From positions 1 to 38,962 of the IMG/VR virus record IMGVR_UViG_3300044816_000100: a stretch of 38,962 nucleotides of DNA; one strand, written 5' to 3'. The translations under genes and the position numbers were made by a program. Source of the stretch: a virus. Positions 14,623-22,634 of the stretch are shown here, one piece after another. Numbering within the stretch: the stretch's first letter is position 1; the number at the start of each line of letters is the position of its first letter. The notes beneath the pieces were generated by a model that searched no databases, was not told the DNA's origin, and saw nothing but the letters and a program-made list of their open reading frames with translations.

Positions 14623-15057
14623 CTAGGTGCGTTGCTTGCACTGGATCCGGATCGTCAGCACCGCGATCCGGACCGTGTCGCTGTGGAACTCCATGAGGCC
14701 TGTGCCGACCACCAGTGCCTGACGGACGGCGCCGCCGACGCTCGCATCGGCGCGGAGCTGCTGCGCGATCTCGTCGCGCAGCACGTAGGCGCGCTTCGTG
14801 GTCGCCTCCTGGTCGGCGCCGTTCTTCTCGACCTTCACCAACACCTCGAGGGTGTAGGTCTCTTCGCGCCGCTGGTTGCCGAGCGCGCCGGTCGCTTCGC
14901 CGTCGTCGTGGATGTCGCCCATGAGAATGAACTCGTTCGCCGGCGACTTCGGGAACCCCCAGCTGATCTGTACGCCCTCGAGCCCGCTGCGAAGTTTGAG
15001 CAGGTCGCGGAGGTTCGCCTTCAGCGACGGCTGGGTGGTCGAGAGAGCGACTGGCAT
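14623..15057 (-). CDS. Tail terminator-like protein
   Basis: This is a 144-residue protein with L-R-D-L-L-K-L-R-S-G-L near residue 16, E-E-T-Y-T-L-E-V-L-V-K-V, and the closing strand V-R-I-A-V-L-T-I-R-I-Q. This is the layout of lambda gpU-like or gp17-like tail terminators, which cap the tail tube and stop its growth. Its place between the head-tail connector and tail tube genes agrees. The start overlaps the connector stop. The call rests on fold pattern and synteny. Confidence 0.62.
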   Translation of the reverse strand: MPVALSTTQPSLKANLRDLLKLRSGLEGVQISWGFPKSPANEFILMGDIHDDGEATGALGNQRREETYTLEVLVKVEKNGADQEATTKRAYVLRDEIAQQLRADASVGGAVRQALVVGTGLMEFHSDTVRIAVLTIRIQCKQRT

Positions 15058-16022
15058 CAGAACACCCGCTGCCGGTAGAGCGGCGCGAGCTGCACCTTCG
15101 CGCCGGACGGGATCCCGTAGGTCGGCGGCGCGATCGGCATCGCCTGGCCAGGCTCGGCCTTGTCAGCCTCCGCGAAGACGCTCATGTCGCGGCGCAGCCA
15201 GGAGAGCACCGTCAGGATCGTCCCGAAGCGCGCCTCGTACGGCACGGTCGGGAAGCCCCAGGCGCCTCGGATGTCGAGGTTGCAATGGCCGAAGTTCGCG
15301 TTGGTCGTCGAGAACAGCTGAACGTTGCGGCTGAGCCGCAGCATCGGCGAGCAGCCGTACCGGGACAGCTCGAGCGAGAAGTCGACGTCCTGGACGAGCA
15401 CCGTTGGCGTCGTCGACTCCGGGTTGATCGTCGCCGAGACGACCGAGCGGAGGTCGGAGCGCGGGATCCCGAGGCTGACGAGCACCGCGTTGCGGACGAT
15501 CCGGGTCGGGTAGACGCGGAACCGGCGGGTGGTCGGCCCGTCGTCGCGTGGCGCGAGCTCGCGGGCGACCTCGTCCATGATGCGAACGGACGCGTAGGTG
15601 ATGTAGTCGCGGATCTTCTCGTCGCGCTCCTGGCTGATCCCCTCCTCGAGCTCGAGCGCCTGGCGGATGTCCGCGAGGGTGCAGAGGTCGACGGTCTGTG
15701 ACGGCGCGTGCGCGAGCACGAGCAGCGTGAACTCGAGCGACTCGAGCAGCTTCCCGTTCGCGAGGGTGGCTGACCACCAGGCGACGTACTCGCCGGCGGC
15801 GGCGAAATCGGCGGCGACCGGGTCGTAGTGGACCTTCCCCGTCGCGGCCGTGTCGATCGTCGCGTTCGCGTTGACGAGGACGGTCGGCGAGTTGAACGTG
15901 CGCATCTTGAACTTGACGGTCGCGTCGGTCAGGTCGACGTTCGCGGTCGATCCGGGGGCGCGCACGGTGTCGGCGATCGCGGGCGCGGTCTGACCGATCC
16001 AATAGATCTGTGTGGCGTTCAT
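15057..16022 (-). CDS. Head-tail connector with N-terminal baseplate-like domain
   Basis: This is a 321-residue protein. The first 110 residues (V-D-L-T-D-A-T-V-K-F-K-M-R, then G-E-Y-V-A-W-W-S-A) look like the beta domain found at the start of BppU-type phage proteins. From about residue 115 (L-C-T-L-A-D-I-R-Q-A-L-E-L, Y-I-T-Y-A-S-V-R-I-M-D) it matches gp6/gp15-like head-tail connectors. ATG 16022 is used, but no ribosome site is seen; instead an 11-bp hairpin sits ten bases upstream. It probably joins the portal ring to the tail, with an extra exposed domain. Confidence 0.65.
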   Translation of the reverse strand: MNATQIYWIGQTAPAIADTVRAPGSTANVDLTDATVKFKMRTFNSPTVLVNANATIDTAATGKVHYDPVAADFAAAGEYVAWWSATLANGKLLESLEFTLLVLAHAPSQTVDLCTLADIRQALELEEGISQERDEKIRDYITYASVRIMDEVARELAPRDDGPTTRRFRVYPTRIVRNAVLVSLGIPRSDLRSVVSATINPESTTPTVLVQDVDFSLELSRYGCSPMLRLSRNVQLFSTTNANFGHCNLDIRGAWGFPTVPYEARFGTILTVLSWLRRDMSVFAEADKAEPGQAMPIAPPTYGIPSGAKVQLAPLYRQRVF

Positions 16023-16031
16023 GGTGAGATT

Positions 16032-16061
16032 GGCGGCCCGCCGATAGACGGGCGGGCCGCC
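16032..16061 (-). promoter_or_regulatory. 11-bp perfect hairpin before connector start
   Basis: The arms GGCGGCCCGCC (16032-16042) and GGCGGGCCGCC (16051-16061) are perfectly complementary around an 8-base loop. The stem ends ten bases before the ATG of 15057-16022, where the ribosome site should be. No T-run follows, so it is a poor classic terminator. It may limit translation of the connector or protect an mRNA end. Confidence 0.6.
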
Positions 16062-16075
16062 CGGGTCCTTCGCGG

Positions 16076-16510
16076 CTAGCTCCGCCGGCGGCGGACGCCG
16101 CGCTTCGGGGGCTTCTTTTTCGTTTCCGCCGGCGCGCCGGCGTTCTTGTCCTCGGGTGCTGCGCCCTGGCTCTTCACGAGCAGCTCCTTCGCGGCGTCGA
16201 TTACGCCGTCGCGGTTCGCGGCGACCGCGGCGACGACGTCGGCCTCGTTCGCCTCGGGGTCGAGCTCGAGCACCTTCGCGACGAGCTCGTCGTTCGACAG
16301 GCTCGCCATGTCCTCGAGCAGCTCGGCGTCGGCCGGCTCGAGCTCGACGTCGTCGTCTTCGTCGTCGCTGGTGAGCTTCTCCGCCCATCCCTCGCCGACG
16401 AAGATCCGTCCGAGGCGTGCAGGAACGGTGTGCTCCTCGCCGACCTCGTACGTGTAGATCTCGATCCCGTCCGGGGATCCGTCGCGGGTTTCGAGCATCT
16501 TGATCTTCAT
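16076..16510 (-). CDS. Phage protein near head-tail genes, acidic with Lys/Arg tail
   Basis: This is a 144-residue protein from ATG 16510, which has a very strong GGAAGGAG six bases upstream. An in-frame GTG at 16579 also has AGGAG, so a 167-residue form is possible. It starts M-K-I-K-M-L-E-T with G-S-P-D-G, an opening I recall from small phage proteins next to connectors. The middle is very acidic (D-D-E-D-D-D). Residues about 80-120 repeat an E-A-N-E-A-D-V-V-A-A-V pattern like a small helical domain. The end is K-K-K-P-P-K-R-G-V-R-R-R-R-S. Role unknown. Confidence 0.7.
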   Translation of the reverse strand: MKIKMLETRDGSPDGIEIYTYEVGEEHTVPARLGRIFVGEGWAEKLTSDDEDDDVELEPADAELLEDMASLSNDELVAKVLELDPEANEADVVAAVAANRDGVIDAAKELLVKSQGAAPEDKNAGAPAETKKKPPKRGVRRRRS

Positions 16511-16605
16511 CGCGTCTCCTTCCGGGGCCGGGCTGCCGGCCCGGTAGACCGCTTTCAAGCGATCGACCGGGACCGGCACGCTCAGCTCCTATCCGTTGTC
16601 GCCCG

Positions 16606-16992
16606 CTAGACGGCCGGGCCGATCTTGTGGCGGCGATGGCCGCGGACGACCATCACCCCGTAGACGCCGCCGGTGGTTGCGCCTGCGACGGTCGAGACGG
16701 GCCGGATGTACCGCTTCTTGCCGCGATAACCGATCCGCTGATGCGTGTTCGACGCGAGAGCGACGAGGGCCGTGCCGAGCAGGTCGGCGGTGACCACGTC
16801 GTTCCACGCCGAGTTGTCGTCGGACTCCTGCACCTTCGGCGTGTGCGTGCCGTCGGTGATCGTCCCGACGTCGAATTCGACCTGGGCGCCTTCGTAGCCC
16901 TGCAGGTCGACGCCAGTGCCGTTCACGGTCGCTGTCTTCGCGCCGGGATTGACGGACTGGACGACGTCGACGTTGTTGTTCAGGTCGCGCAT
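16606..16992 (-). CDS. Virion-associated protein downstream of capsid
   Basis: This is a 128-residue protein. It starts M-R-D-L-N-N-N-V-D-V-V-Q-S and has G-T-G-V-D-L-Q-G-Y-E-G-A and R-Y-I-R-P-V, a beta-rich pattern I recall from a common phage family encoded next to capsid genes. AGAGGAG precedes ATG. It lies 24 bases after the capsid stop. A role as a head decoration or neck protein is plausible; the sequence does not settle which. Confidence 0.72.
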   Translation of the reverse strand: MRDLNNNVDVVQSVNPGAKTATVNGTGVDLQGYEGAQVEFDVGTITDGTHTPKVQESDDNSAWNDVVTADLLGTALVALASNTHQRIGYRGKKRYIRPVSTVAGATTGGVYGVMVVRGHRRHKIGPAV

Positions 16993-17016
16993 GATTTTCT
17001 TCTCCTCTGCTCGGGC

Positions 17017-18183
17017 TTAGGCGATGTTCTGGAGCTTGATCGCCTCGGAGAGGACGACCTGGCCGCCCGTGCGCTTGCGGAAGACGAAGCGGACGTTGCC
17101 GAGCGTGTTCTGGGTGTACGGGTCGCGCTGCGTCTCGATCACGATGCGGTCCGAGATCAGGTAGCCGCGCTTGAAGTCGCCGATCGCGAGCGGCTTCGTG
17201 CCTGAGGCGACATCCGGCATGTCCGGAACCTCGAGGTACGGCATCCCGTCGATCAGCGCCGGCGGGCCGCCGACCATTCCGGCACCGAACTGCGGCGTCC
17301 ACAGGAACTGGTTGGTCGTGTCCTGCAGCTTCCGGATCGCGTAGAGCGTCTTGCGGTTGAGGAGCCAGCGTGCGTTGGGCACGTAGCCGCTCTTGAGCGC
17401 CGCGGAAAGGTCGAAGATCCCCGTCGCGGTCAGAAGCGTGCCGCTGCCCGAGTTGACGGTCGCGACGTTCGGGTGGGTGAGGATGCCTTCCGGCTGACCG
17501 ACGCCCGTGCCCTTGACGAACGCGGTGCCTTCGGCGACGCCGAACTGCTCCTCGGCCTCCATCTGCAGCTGCGCTTCGAGGTCGAAGTAGCTGTCCTCGA
17601 GGTCCTGGTTGTTGATGTCGACCAGGGCGAACAGCTCGTGGTTCGGCACTTCCTCGAGGCCGTACTGCAGCCCCGTCGTCTCCGAGCGCGTTCCCTGCTC
17701 CTGAACCCACTGGGCAGCGAACGTGCCGGTGCGCTTCGGGAACCGCGAGGCGCGGTTCGAGGTCGGGCGGACGCGCGAGATCGAGCGGATCGGCGAGTAG
17801 AGCACGATCCCCTTGATGATCTCGCCAACGAACTCGTCCGGGGCGAGATAGCCGCCGGTGGAGTCGTCGCTGACCGCCAGAACCTTCAGCTCCGGCTCGG
17901 GTGCCTGACCCTTGCGGGCCCACGACATGAACGCCTTGCGCTGCTCGGAGGGCTCCTCGCCGGCACGGCCGGCGCGCTCCTCAGCGAGCTTCTGCATCCG
18001 GACGTCGAGCGCGGCGACCTTCTCGTCGAGCACGTCGTTGATCTTCTGCAGCTTCTGCTCGGTCTCGGCCGAAGCCTCGCCGTGCAGCTTGATCTCGTCC
18101 TTCATCTGCGCATGGACGTCCTTGAACTGCGACTCCCACACGGTCTTGAGCTCGTCGAGGAGCTCTTTGTCGACGACAGACAT
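17017..18183 (-). CDS. Major capsid protein, HK97 fold
   Basis: This is a 388-residue protein. Residues 1-100 are a charged coiled coil (E-L-L-D-E-L-K-T-V-W-E, then L-Q-K-I-N-D-V-L-D-E-K-V-A-A-L), the delta scaffold region removed by the protease. The shell domain begins near residue 105 with D-D-S-T-G-G-Y-L-A-P-D-E-F. G-V-G-Q-P-E-G-I-L near residue 225 is typical of HK97-like capsids. GGAGG precedes ATG inside the end of the protease gene. It forms the icosahedral head. Confidence 0.93.
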   Translation of the reverse strand: MSVVDKELLDELKTVWESQFKDVHAQMKDEIKLHGEASAETEQKLQKINDVLDEKVAALDVRMQKLAEERAGRAGEEPSEQRKAFMSWARKGQAPEPELKVLAVSDDSTGGYLAPDEFVGEIIKGIVLYSPIRSISRVRPTSNRASRFPKRTGTFAAQWVQEQGTRSETTGLQYGLEEVPNHELFALVDINNQDLEDSYFDLEAQLQMEAEEQFGVAEGTAFVKGTGVGQPEGILTHPNVATVNSGSGTLLTATGIFDLSAALKSGYVPNARWLLNRKTLYAIRKLQDTTNQFLWTPQFGAGMVGGPPALIDGMPYLEVPDMPDVASGTKPLAIGDFKRGYLISDRIVIETQRDPYTQNTLGNVRFVFRKRTGGQVVLSEAIKLQNIA

Positions 18184-18188
18184 AGCTG

Positions 18189-18926
18189 TCAGCCTCCGTT
18201 CTTCACGAAGTCGATGAACTCGCCCAACGTGGCCTTCATCGAAGTGATGGCCTCGCTGCGCTTTTGCTGTTCGGCGGCTCCGTCGTCCCGAGTGGAGGCT
18301 TCCGGCTCGGTGGAAAGGAGTGCCTTCACGAGCTCGGGATCAACGTCCCGAAGCTCCTGGAGGAGCCCGGCGAGGCGCCGGAGCTCCACACTTTTGACGT
18401 TCCCGACCTGAGCGAGCTGGTTGGCAGGGAACGTGACCGGCGAAAACTCCCAGAGCTTCAGCTCCTTGAGTCGTCGGTCGACGAGGGCGTCGGTCTCGTC
18501 GCCGATCCACTTGATCGTCTGGTAGCCGATCGACAAACCAGTGATCGCCTTGGCCTTCATCAGCGCGCGCGCTTCCGCGCCGCGGCGCACGTCGAGCACT
18601 AGCTGCCCGAGCGCGTGCAGGCCCTTCACGTCTTCCTCGAGCTCCAGCGAGATACCGATCGGCTCGTACGGGTCGTGCTGCCAGAGGATCGGCACCTGAC
18701 CCTTCGACTCGCGGATCGTTTTCTTGAACGCGCCGGGCTCGACGACGTCGCCGTAGCTGTCGACGTTCCCGAAGACAGACGCGTACCCCTCGAACTGGCC
18801 GTCCTCGCTGATGTCGTCGAGCTTGAACTCGAAGTCCTTGTGCTCGATCGGCGAGCCTTCGCCTTTGCCGAGCAGCTCGGCGAGACGCCGAAGCTCCGGC
18901 GTCACGGCCGGCATCGTTGTAGACAT
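18189..18926 (-). CDS. Prohead maturation protease, HK97 type
   Basis: This is a 245-residue serine protease of the U35-type herpesvirus-assemblin fold. The core has F-E-G-Y-A-S-V-F-G-N-V-D-S-Y-G-D near residue 45, G-A-F-K-K-T-I, I-L-W-Q-H-D near residue 80 and G-L-S-I-G-Y near residue 130, the usual His and Ser sites. The C-terminal 70 residues are helical and may act as a scaffold extension. It sits directly upstream of the capsid gene, in the standard order, and removes the capsid delta domain during head maturation. Confidence 0.92.
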   Translation of the reverse strand: MSTTMPAVTPELRRLAELLGKGEGSPIEHKDFEFKLDDISEDGQFEGYASVFGNVDSYGDVVEPGAFKKTIRESKGQVPILWQHDPYEPIGISLELEEDVKGLHALGQLVLDVRRGAEARALMKAKAITGLSIGYQTIKWIGDETDALVDRRLKELKLWEFSPVTFPANQLAQVGNVKSVELRRLAGLLQELRDVDPELVKALLSTEPEASTRDDGAAEQQKRSEAITSMKATLGEFIDFVKNGG

Positions 18927-18942
18927 CTGGGTGGTGTCCTTC

Positions 18943-19542
18943 CTAGACGGGTAAGAGGAACGCGAGCGCGACCGCCGCTTCCTCGTCTTCGATACGTCGG
19001 GTCTGCTCGAGCTCGAGCGCGACAGCGATCACGCCGAGAGCCGCAAGCACCTGCTCCGGATCCGGGTCGAGGTTCGGCGCCACATACACGCTCGGCGCCG
19101 GCATCACGAGGTCGAGCACCGCCGCCGGCACGCGCACGCTGATCGCGTGGATGTCGACCGGCTTGCGCAGCCGCGGCGCGACCAGCCGCTCCCGAGGCTG
19201 CTCCGGAGGCACGATCACGAATCCGCGGCCGCCACCGGCCAGCGGAAGCAGCATGCCGACCTCGAGCCCGGGCGCCGGGGCGACGAGCGTGACGATCGCC
19301 GACGGCGCGAGCACGGCGAGGTCGACCGTCGGGCCGACCGGGGCGAGTGACTCGGCTGATGCCGCCGGAATCGCGACCGCCAGTCCGACCGCCGGCGGCG
19401 CCGCGACGGCCTGCGATGCCGCAGCCGGGACAGCGACGCCGACGTCCACACTCGCCGCTGGGGCGACCGTCGTCAGTGTGGCGGCCGGAACGGTGACCGT
19501 GATCTGGCTGAGCCAGAAGGTATCGAGCGTCAGCGTCTGCAT
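18943..19542 (-). CDS. Val-Pro-Ala repeat protein in the head region
   Basis: This is a 199-residue protein. The ATG at 19542 overlaps the upstream stop (ATGA). Residues about 15-110 are a degenerate repeat of roughly 18 residues with V-P-A-A or A-P-S-A followed by an alternating V-x-V-x-V strand. This suggests stacked beta strands, perhaps a rod or surface layer. The second half is less regular and ends in a helical stretch with Q-T-R-R-I-E-D-E-E-A. It lies between portal and protease with other virion genes. No family recognised. Confidence 0.7.
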   Translation of the reverse strand: MQTLTLDTFWLSQITVTVPAATLTTVAPAASVDVGVAVPAAASQAVAAPPAVGLAVAIPAASAESLAPVGPTVDLAVLAPSAIVTLVAPAPGLEVGMLLPLAGGGRGFVIVPPEQPRERLVAPRLRKPVDIHAISVRVPAAVLDLVMPAPSVYVAPNLDPDPEQVLAALGVIAVALELEQTRRIEDEEAAVALAFLLPV

Positions 19543-20156
19543 CAGAGGAGCGCGATCTCCTCCCAGGTCAGCGAGAAGAACCCGAGCGGCGACGTGCCGG
19601 CTGCCCCGATCTCCTGGAGGCACAGCACGGCACCTGGGAGCACCGCGTGCTCACCGTCGCACTTGTCCTGGAGGATCCCGGTCGGGTTCGCCGCGATCGA
19701 CGCCATCAGGTCGAGCGCGATCGGAATGCCCGAGAGCGTCGAGCCCTGGAAGGCCTGGCCCTTCGGGGTCGCCTGGTTCCCGACCAGAGACGCGATCGCA
19801 GCAAGGGGGGTGCCGGTTGTGGGCTTGGAGGTCTGCTGCTCGACGGCTGCGTAGAAGATCGAGCCGACGCCGAGCGTCCCCGAGAGGATCCCGAACTCGG
19901 CGACGAGCACCGACAGGATTACCCCGGAGTTCGGAGGGTTCCAGAGCGCGATAGGCGGTGTCGTCGAGAGCGCTGTCCCCAGCGCGACGCCGGCGGCCGG
20001 GGTGACCGCGGAGAAGACGTAGCCGCGCGAGACGGCTTCGTGGAAGTGGCCATGTGCGTCACCGACGACCGTCTCTGCGGTCTTGCCGGCACGCAGGCCA
20101 AATCTCGACCCGTCACCGCCCTGCCGCGGGCCGACGAGCTGCTCGAGCAAACCCAT
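19542..20156 (-). CDS. Putative virion structural protein
   Basis: This is a 204-residue protein. It starts M-G-L-L-E-Q-L-V-G and has G-H-F-H-E-A-V-S-R-G-Y-V-F-S-A-V-T near residue 36, then a beta-rich body with Y-A-A-V-E-Q-Q and a C-terminal W-E-E-I-A-L-L. The pattern recalls phage structural proteins seen in metagenomic genomes, but I cannot name the family. The ATGA overlap with 18943-19542 and the place in the head block support a capsid-associated role. Confidence 0.65.
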   Translation of the reverse strand: MGLLEQLVGPRQGGDGSRFGLRAGKTAETVVGDAHGHFHEAVSRGYVFSAVTPAAGVALGTALSTTPPIALWNPPNSGVILSVLVAEFGILSGTLGVGSIFYAAVEQQTSKPTTGTPLAAIASLVGNQATPKGQAFQGSTLSGIPIALDLMASIAANPTGILQDKCDGEHAVLPGAVLCLQEIGAAGTSPLGFFSLTWEEIALL

Positions 20157-20160
20157 GGTG

Positions 20161-20475
20161 TTACTCCTTGTCTCTGAGGGCCGTCACGAGCTCGCCGACC
20201 GTCTCGGTCAGCTCCTCGATCGCCCTACTCGTGATGTGGTCGTGGACGCGGAAGACGTTGGCGCCGTCGATCCGGTCGACGGCGACGATCGATCCGTCAG
20301 CGCCGCCGATGACGAGCGCTTGCATGTAGACGGTGGTCGCCGCGAACGTGCCGTCCGCCTGCTGCACGTATGCGGTAACAGGGAACGCGCGCACGGACTT
20401 GCCGGCACCGTCGACGGGGAGCGTGACAAGACCCTCCTGGCCCGCGGGAGGAGTGGATGCGATCGGCTGCGCCAT
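20161..20475 (-). CDS. Small protein of the head region
   Basis: This is a 104-residue protein. Residues 1-70 look beta-rich (L-V-T-L-P-V-D-G-A-G-K-S-V, Y-M-Q-A-L-V-I-G-G-A-D-G-S). The C-terminal 30 residues are a charged helix (R-A-I-E-E-L-T-E-T-V-G-E-L-V-T-A-L). A small beta head with an oligomerising helix would suit a virion spike or adaptor, but that is inference. It is separated by four bases from each neighbour. Confidence 0.65.
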   Translation of the reverse strand: MAQPIASTPPAGQEGLVTLPVDGAGKSVRAFPVTAYVQQADGTFAATTVYMQALVIGGADGSIVAVDRIDGANVFRVHDHITSRAIEELTETVGELVTALRDKE

Positions 20476-20478
20476 CTG

Positions 20479-20928
20479 TTAGGACGCCACTGCCTTCAGC
20501 ACGCCGGTTGCGTCCCAGTTGAGCGTGAGCGTGTTGACGACGTTCACGTCGACGCCGAGATCGACATAGCCGAGCAGCTCCGACGTTCCAGCGGTGCCGG
20601 TGTCCTTGTAGACGGCGATGTACCTGACGGTCGCGTTGGCCGCGGTGATCGTCGTCGGGTTCGCGGTCAGCCGCGTCTCATTCGAGGCCGCGTCGTAGCT
20701 GACCGCCTTCCCGGCGAGCGCGACGCCGCCGGCGGTGTACCCGCCGCTCGCAGAGATCTCCTGCGCGCTGACGTCCGACCAGAAGACGTGGTTGTCCTGA
20801 TCAGGCGTGTAGGTGTTCTTGAGCGCGGCCGCCTTGATCGTGTCGCTGGCCCAGTCGACCTTCCGCGACGCCGTCGCGCTCAGTAACCCGAGCTCGGCCT
20901 GGCCGTACCATTTCGCGGTGACCGCCAC
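20479..20928 (-). CDS. Phage structural-type protein (A-K-W-Y-G family)
   Basis: This is a 149-residue protein with the pattern A-K-W-Y-G, then W-A-S-D-T-I-K-A-A-A-L, Y-T-P-D-Q-D, G-G-Y-T-A-G-G-V-A-L, V-R-Y-I-A-V-Y-K-D, L-G-Y-V-D-L-G and a closing T-L-T-L-N-W-D-A-T-G. This is a widespread beta-rich phage family I recall, often encoded with head and tail genes and of unproven function. The GTG start overlaps the portal stop (TAGTG). Confidence 0.75.
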   Translation of the reverse strand: MAVTAKWYGQAELGLLSATASRKVDWASDTIKAAALKNTYTPDQDNHVFWSDVSAQEISASGGYTAGGVALAGKAVSYDAASNETRLTANPTTITAANATVRYIAVYKDTGTAGTSELLGYVDLGVDVNVVNTLTLNWDATGVLKAVAS

Positions 20929-22391
20929 TACGAGCTCTCCTCTTCGCTGTAGAGGGTCTCGGTGCCGTCGGCGCGCTTGACGACGACCTGGCGGTTCGGC
21001 ACCTCGAGCACCGCACGCAGCTCGAGCGGCTCACGTTCGGCGATCGCCTTGAGGCCCTCCGCGATCGCGGCGGCGATCGCGTCGTCGCCGTCCTGGCTCT
21101 TGTAGCCGCCGGCCGGGATCACGATCACCTCGCGGCTCTTGCCGCCGCCGCCGCCGGAATCGTTCGGTGCGCCTCCGACCGGCGTCGCCTGGAGCTCGTC
21201 GCCACGCGGGTCGGGTTTGTAGCCCTCGAGGCGGCGGATCTCGTTCGCGGTCAGCCAGCCGGCCTGTCGCGCATTCTTGTAAGCCTCGTACCGGGCCTGG
21301 GTGTCGGGACGAAGGAGCGCGTCGGAGAGGTGCTCGACGTAGAGGTGCTCGCCGGGCGGGCAAAGGTCCGGGTCGGCGGAGAAGCCCTCATCCATGATCG
21401 TCAGGTACGGGCCGAGGGCGAACGTCACGAGCCGATTGCGCGCGACGTCGGGGGACGATGCGGGCCTCGCGCCGGTGTCGGCGTCGAGGAACTCCTTCGG
21501 GATCCGGTAGATGCCGGCCATCTGGCTCATCGTCAGACGGTTGGCCTCGACGAACTGGGCGTCGTGGAGGTTGATCGGGATCTGCGTGACCGTCGCGCCG
21601 CCACCGACCGCTGCGGTCGAGTGTGCGCGGTCGACGCCGGCGTGCTCGGCGTCCCAGAGGTCGATGAATGCACGCGCCTGCTCCTCGTCGACGTTCTGCG
21701 GGAACGTCAGGACGACGCCGGGCTTGGCGTCGCGGTCGTAGTAGCCGGCCTCGAACCGCTGCCGCTTCAACCCGGTCGCGATCGCGACGCGGGCGGCGCT
21801 GACCGGCGAGATGCCCTCGGGGCTGTAGACGAGGTTGGAGCTCGCGTTCAGTCGGCCGAGCCGGAGGTGGATGATGTCGGTCGCGTCGCGCGTCGTGGCG
21901 TCGCCCGGCTTGCCGGTGTAGGTGTAGTCGTCGAAGACGACGCGGCCGCCGCTCCGGCGTGCCCGCACGAAGCGGCGGTCGAGCACCTCGAGCTGCCGGA
22001 CGCGGCCGCCTGACTTCCACTTCCGGATGAACGCGTTGCCGCCGGCGGCGAGGCTGAGCACGATGTCAGCGCGGAACGCGCCGGGCGTCGTCTCGGCGTT
22101 CGGGCGGCGGTGGAAGAGATCCCACTGCCAGGTGTCCGGCGCACGGTCGCGCTCGTCGCTGCCGGCGCCGCGGTAGACGATCGTTGGGAGCATCGAGATC
22201 GAGTCGGCGAGCATCAGCAGCGCCGCGAGCAGCGCCGGCAAACCGACCGCCTGGTCGGCGCTGATCAGGTTGCCGGCCATCAGCCAGTCGCTCGACGGTG
22301 CGGAGCCCGACCACGGCCAATCCTCGAGGAGCCCCTTCTTGCTGATCGACGTGACGCGGAGCTCGCCCTTGTCGGCGGTTGCGAGGATCAC
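20928..22391 (-). CDS. Portal protein
   Basis: This 487-residue protein forms the dodecameric DNA channel of the head. It starts at GTG 22391 with GGAGGTG upstream and overlaps the previous stop (GTGA). Typical HK97 portal features are seen: L-P-T-I-V-Y-R near residue 67, W-D-L-F-H-R-R-P-N, a helical stem region with Y-Y-D-R-D-A-K-P-G-V-V-L and Q-M-A-G-I-Y-R-I-P, and the C-terminal Y-E-A-Y-K-N-A-R-Q-A-G-W-L-T-A-N-E-I-R. The longer frame upstream of 22391 is a shadow. Confidence 0.92.
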   Translation of the reverse strand: MILATADKGELRVTSISKKGLLEDWPWSGSAPSSDWLMAGNLISADQAVGLPALLAALLMLADSISMLPTIVYRGAGSDERDRAPDTWQWDLFHRRPNAETTPGAFRADIVLSLAAGGNAFIRKWKSGGRVRQLEVLDRRFVRARRSGGRVVFDDYTYTGKPGDATTRDATDIIHLRLGRLNASSNLVYSPEGISPVSAARVAIATGLKRQRFEAGYYDRDAKPGVVLTFPQNVDEEQARAFIDLWDAEHAGVDRAHSTAAVGGGATVTQIPINLHDAQFVEANRLTMSQMAGIYRIPKEFLDADTGARPASSPDVARNRLVTFALGPYLTIMDEGFSADPDLCPPGEHLYVEHLSDALLRPDTQARYEAYKNARQAGWLTANEIRRLEGYKPDPRGDELQATPVGGAPNDSGGGGGKSREVIVIPAGGYKSQDGDDAIAAAIAEGLKAIAEREPLELRAVLEVPNRQVVVKRADGTETLYSEEESS

Positions 22392-22630
22392 GAGAACACC
22401 TCCGGCAGCGCCTGGATGAAATCCACGCGCGCGATCGGGACGGCCACAAAGCCAGCGAGCTCGGTGCTCTGGTCCGGGCCGGTCAGGATGCGAGGAACGT
22501 CGAGCGTGTGGAGCCCGTACCGGCACCCCTTGTAGATGCCCTGCAGGCTCGGTGCGCTGTCGCGCAAGTGGATTCGGACCATGCGGCCGCGCATCCGCCG
22601 GCGACGGAAGAACGTGAGGAGGTTGGGCAT
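22388..22630 (-). CDS. Small conserved protein between terminase and portal
   Basis: This is an 80-residue protein. It starts with a basic run (F-F-R-R-R-R-M-R-G-R-M) followed by V-R-I-H-L-R-D-S-A-P-S-L-Q-G-I-Y, L-D-V-P-R-I-L, S-T-E-L-A-G-F-V-A-V-P and V-D-F-I-Q-A-L-P. This is a small beta-barrel-like pattern I recall from short genes at this place in actinophage-like genomes. Its role in packaging or head assembly is unknown. It overlaps the portal start by four bases. Confidence 0.72.
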   Translation of the reverse strand: MPNLLTFFRRRRMRGRMVRIHLRDSAPSLQGIYKGCRYGLHTLDVPRILTGPDQSTELAGFVAVPIARVDFIQALPEVFS

Positions 22631-22634
22631 CAGG

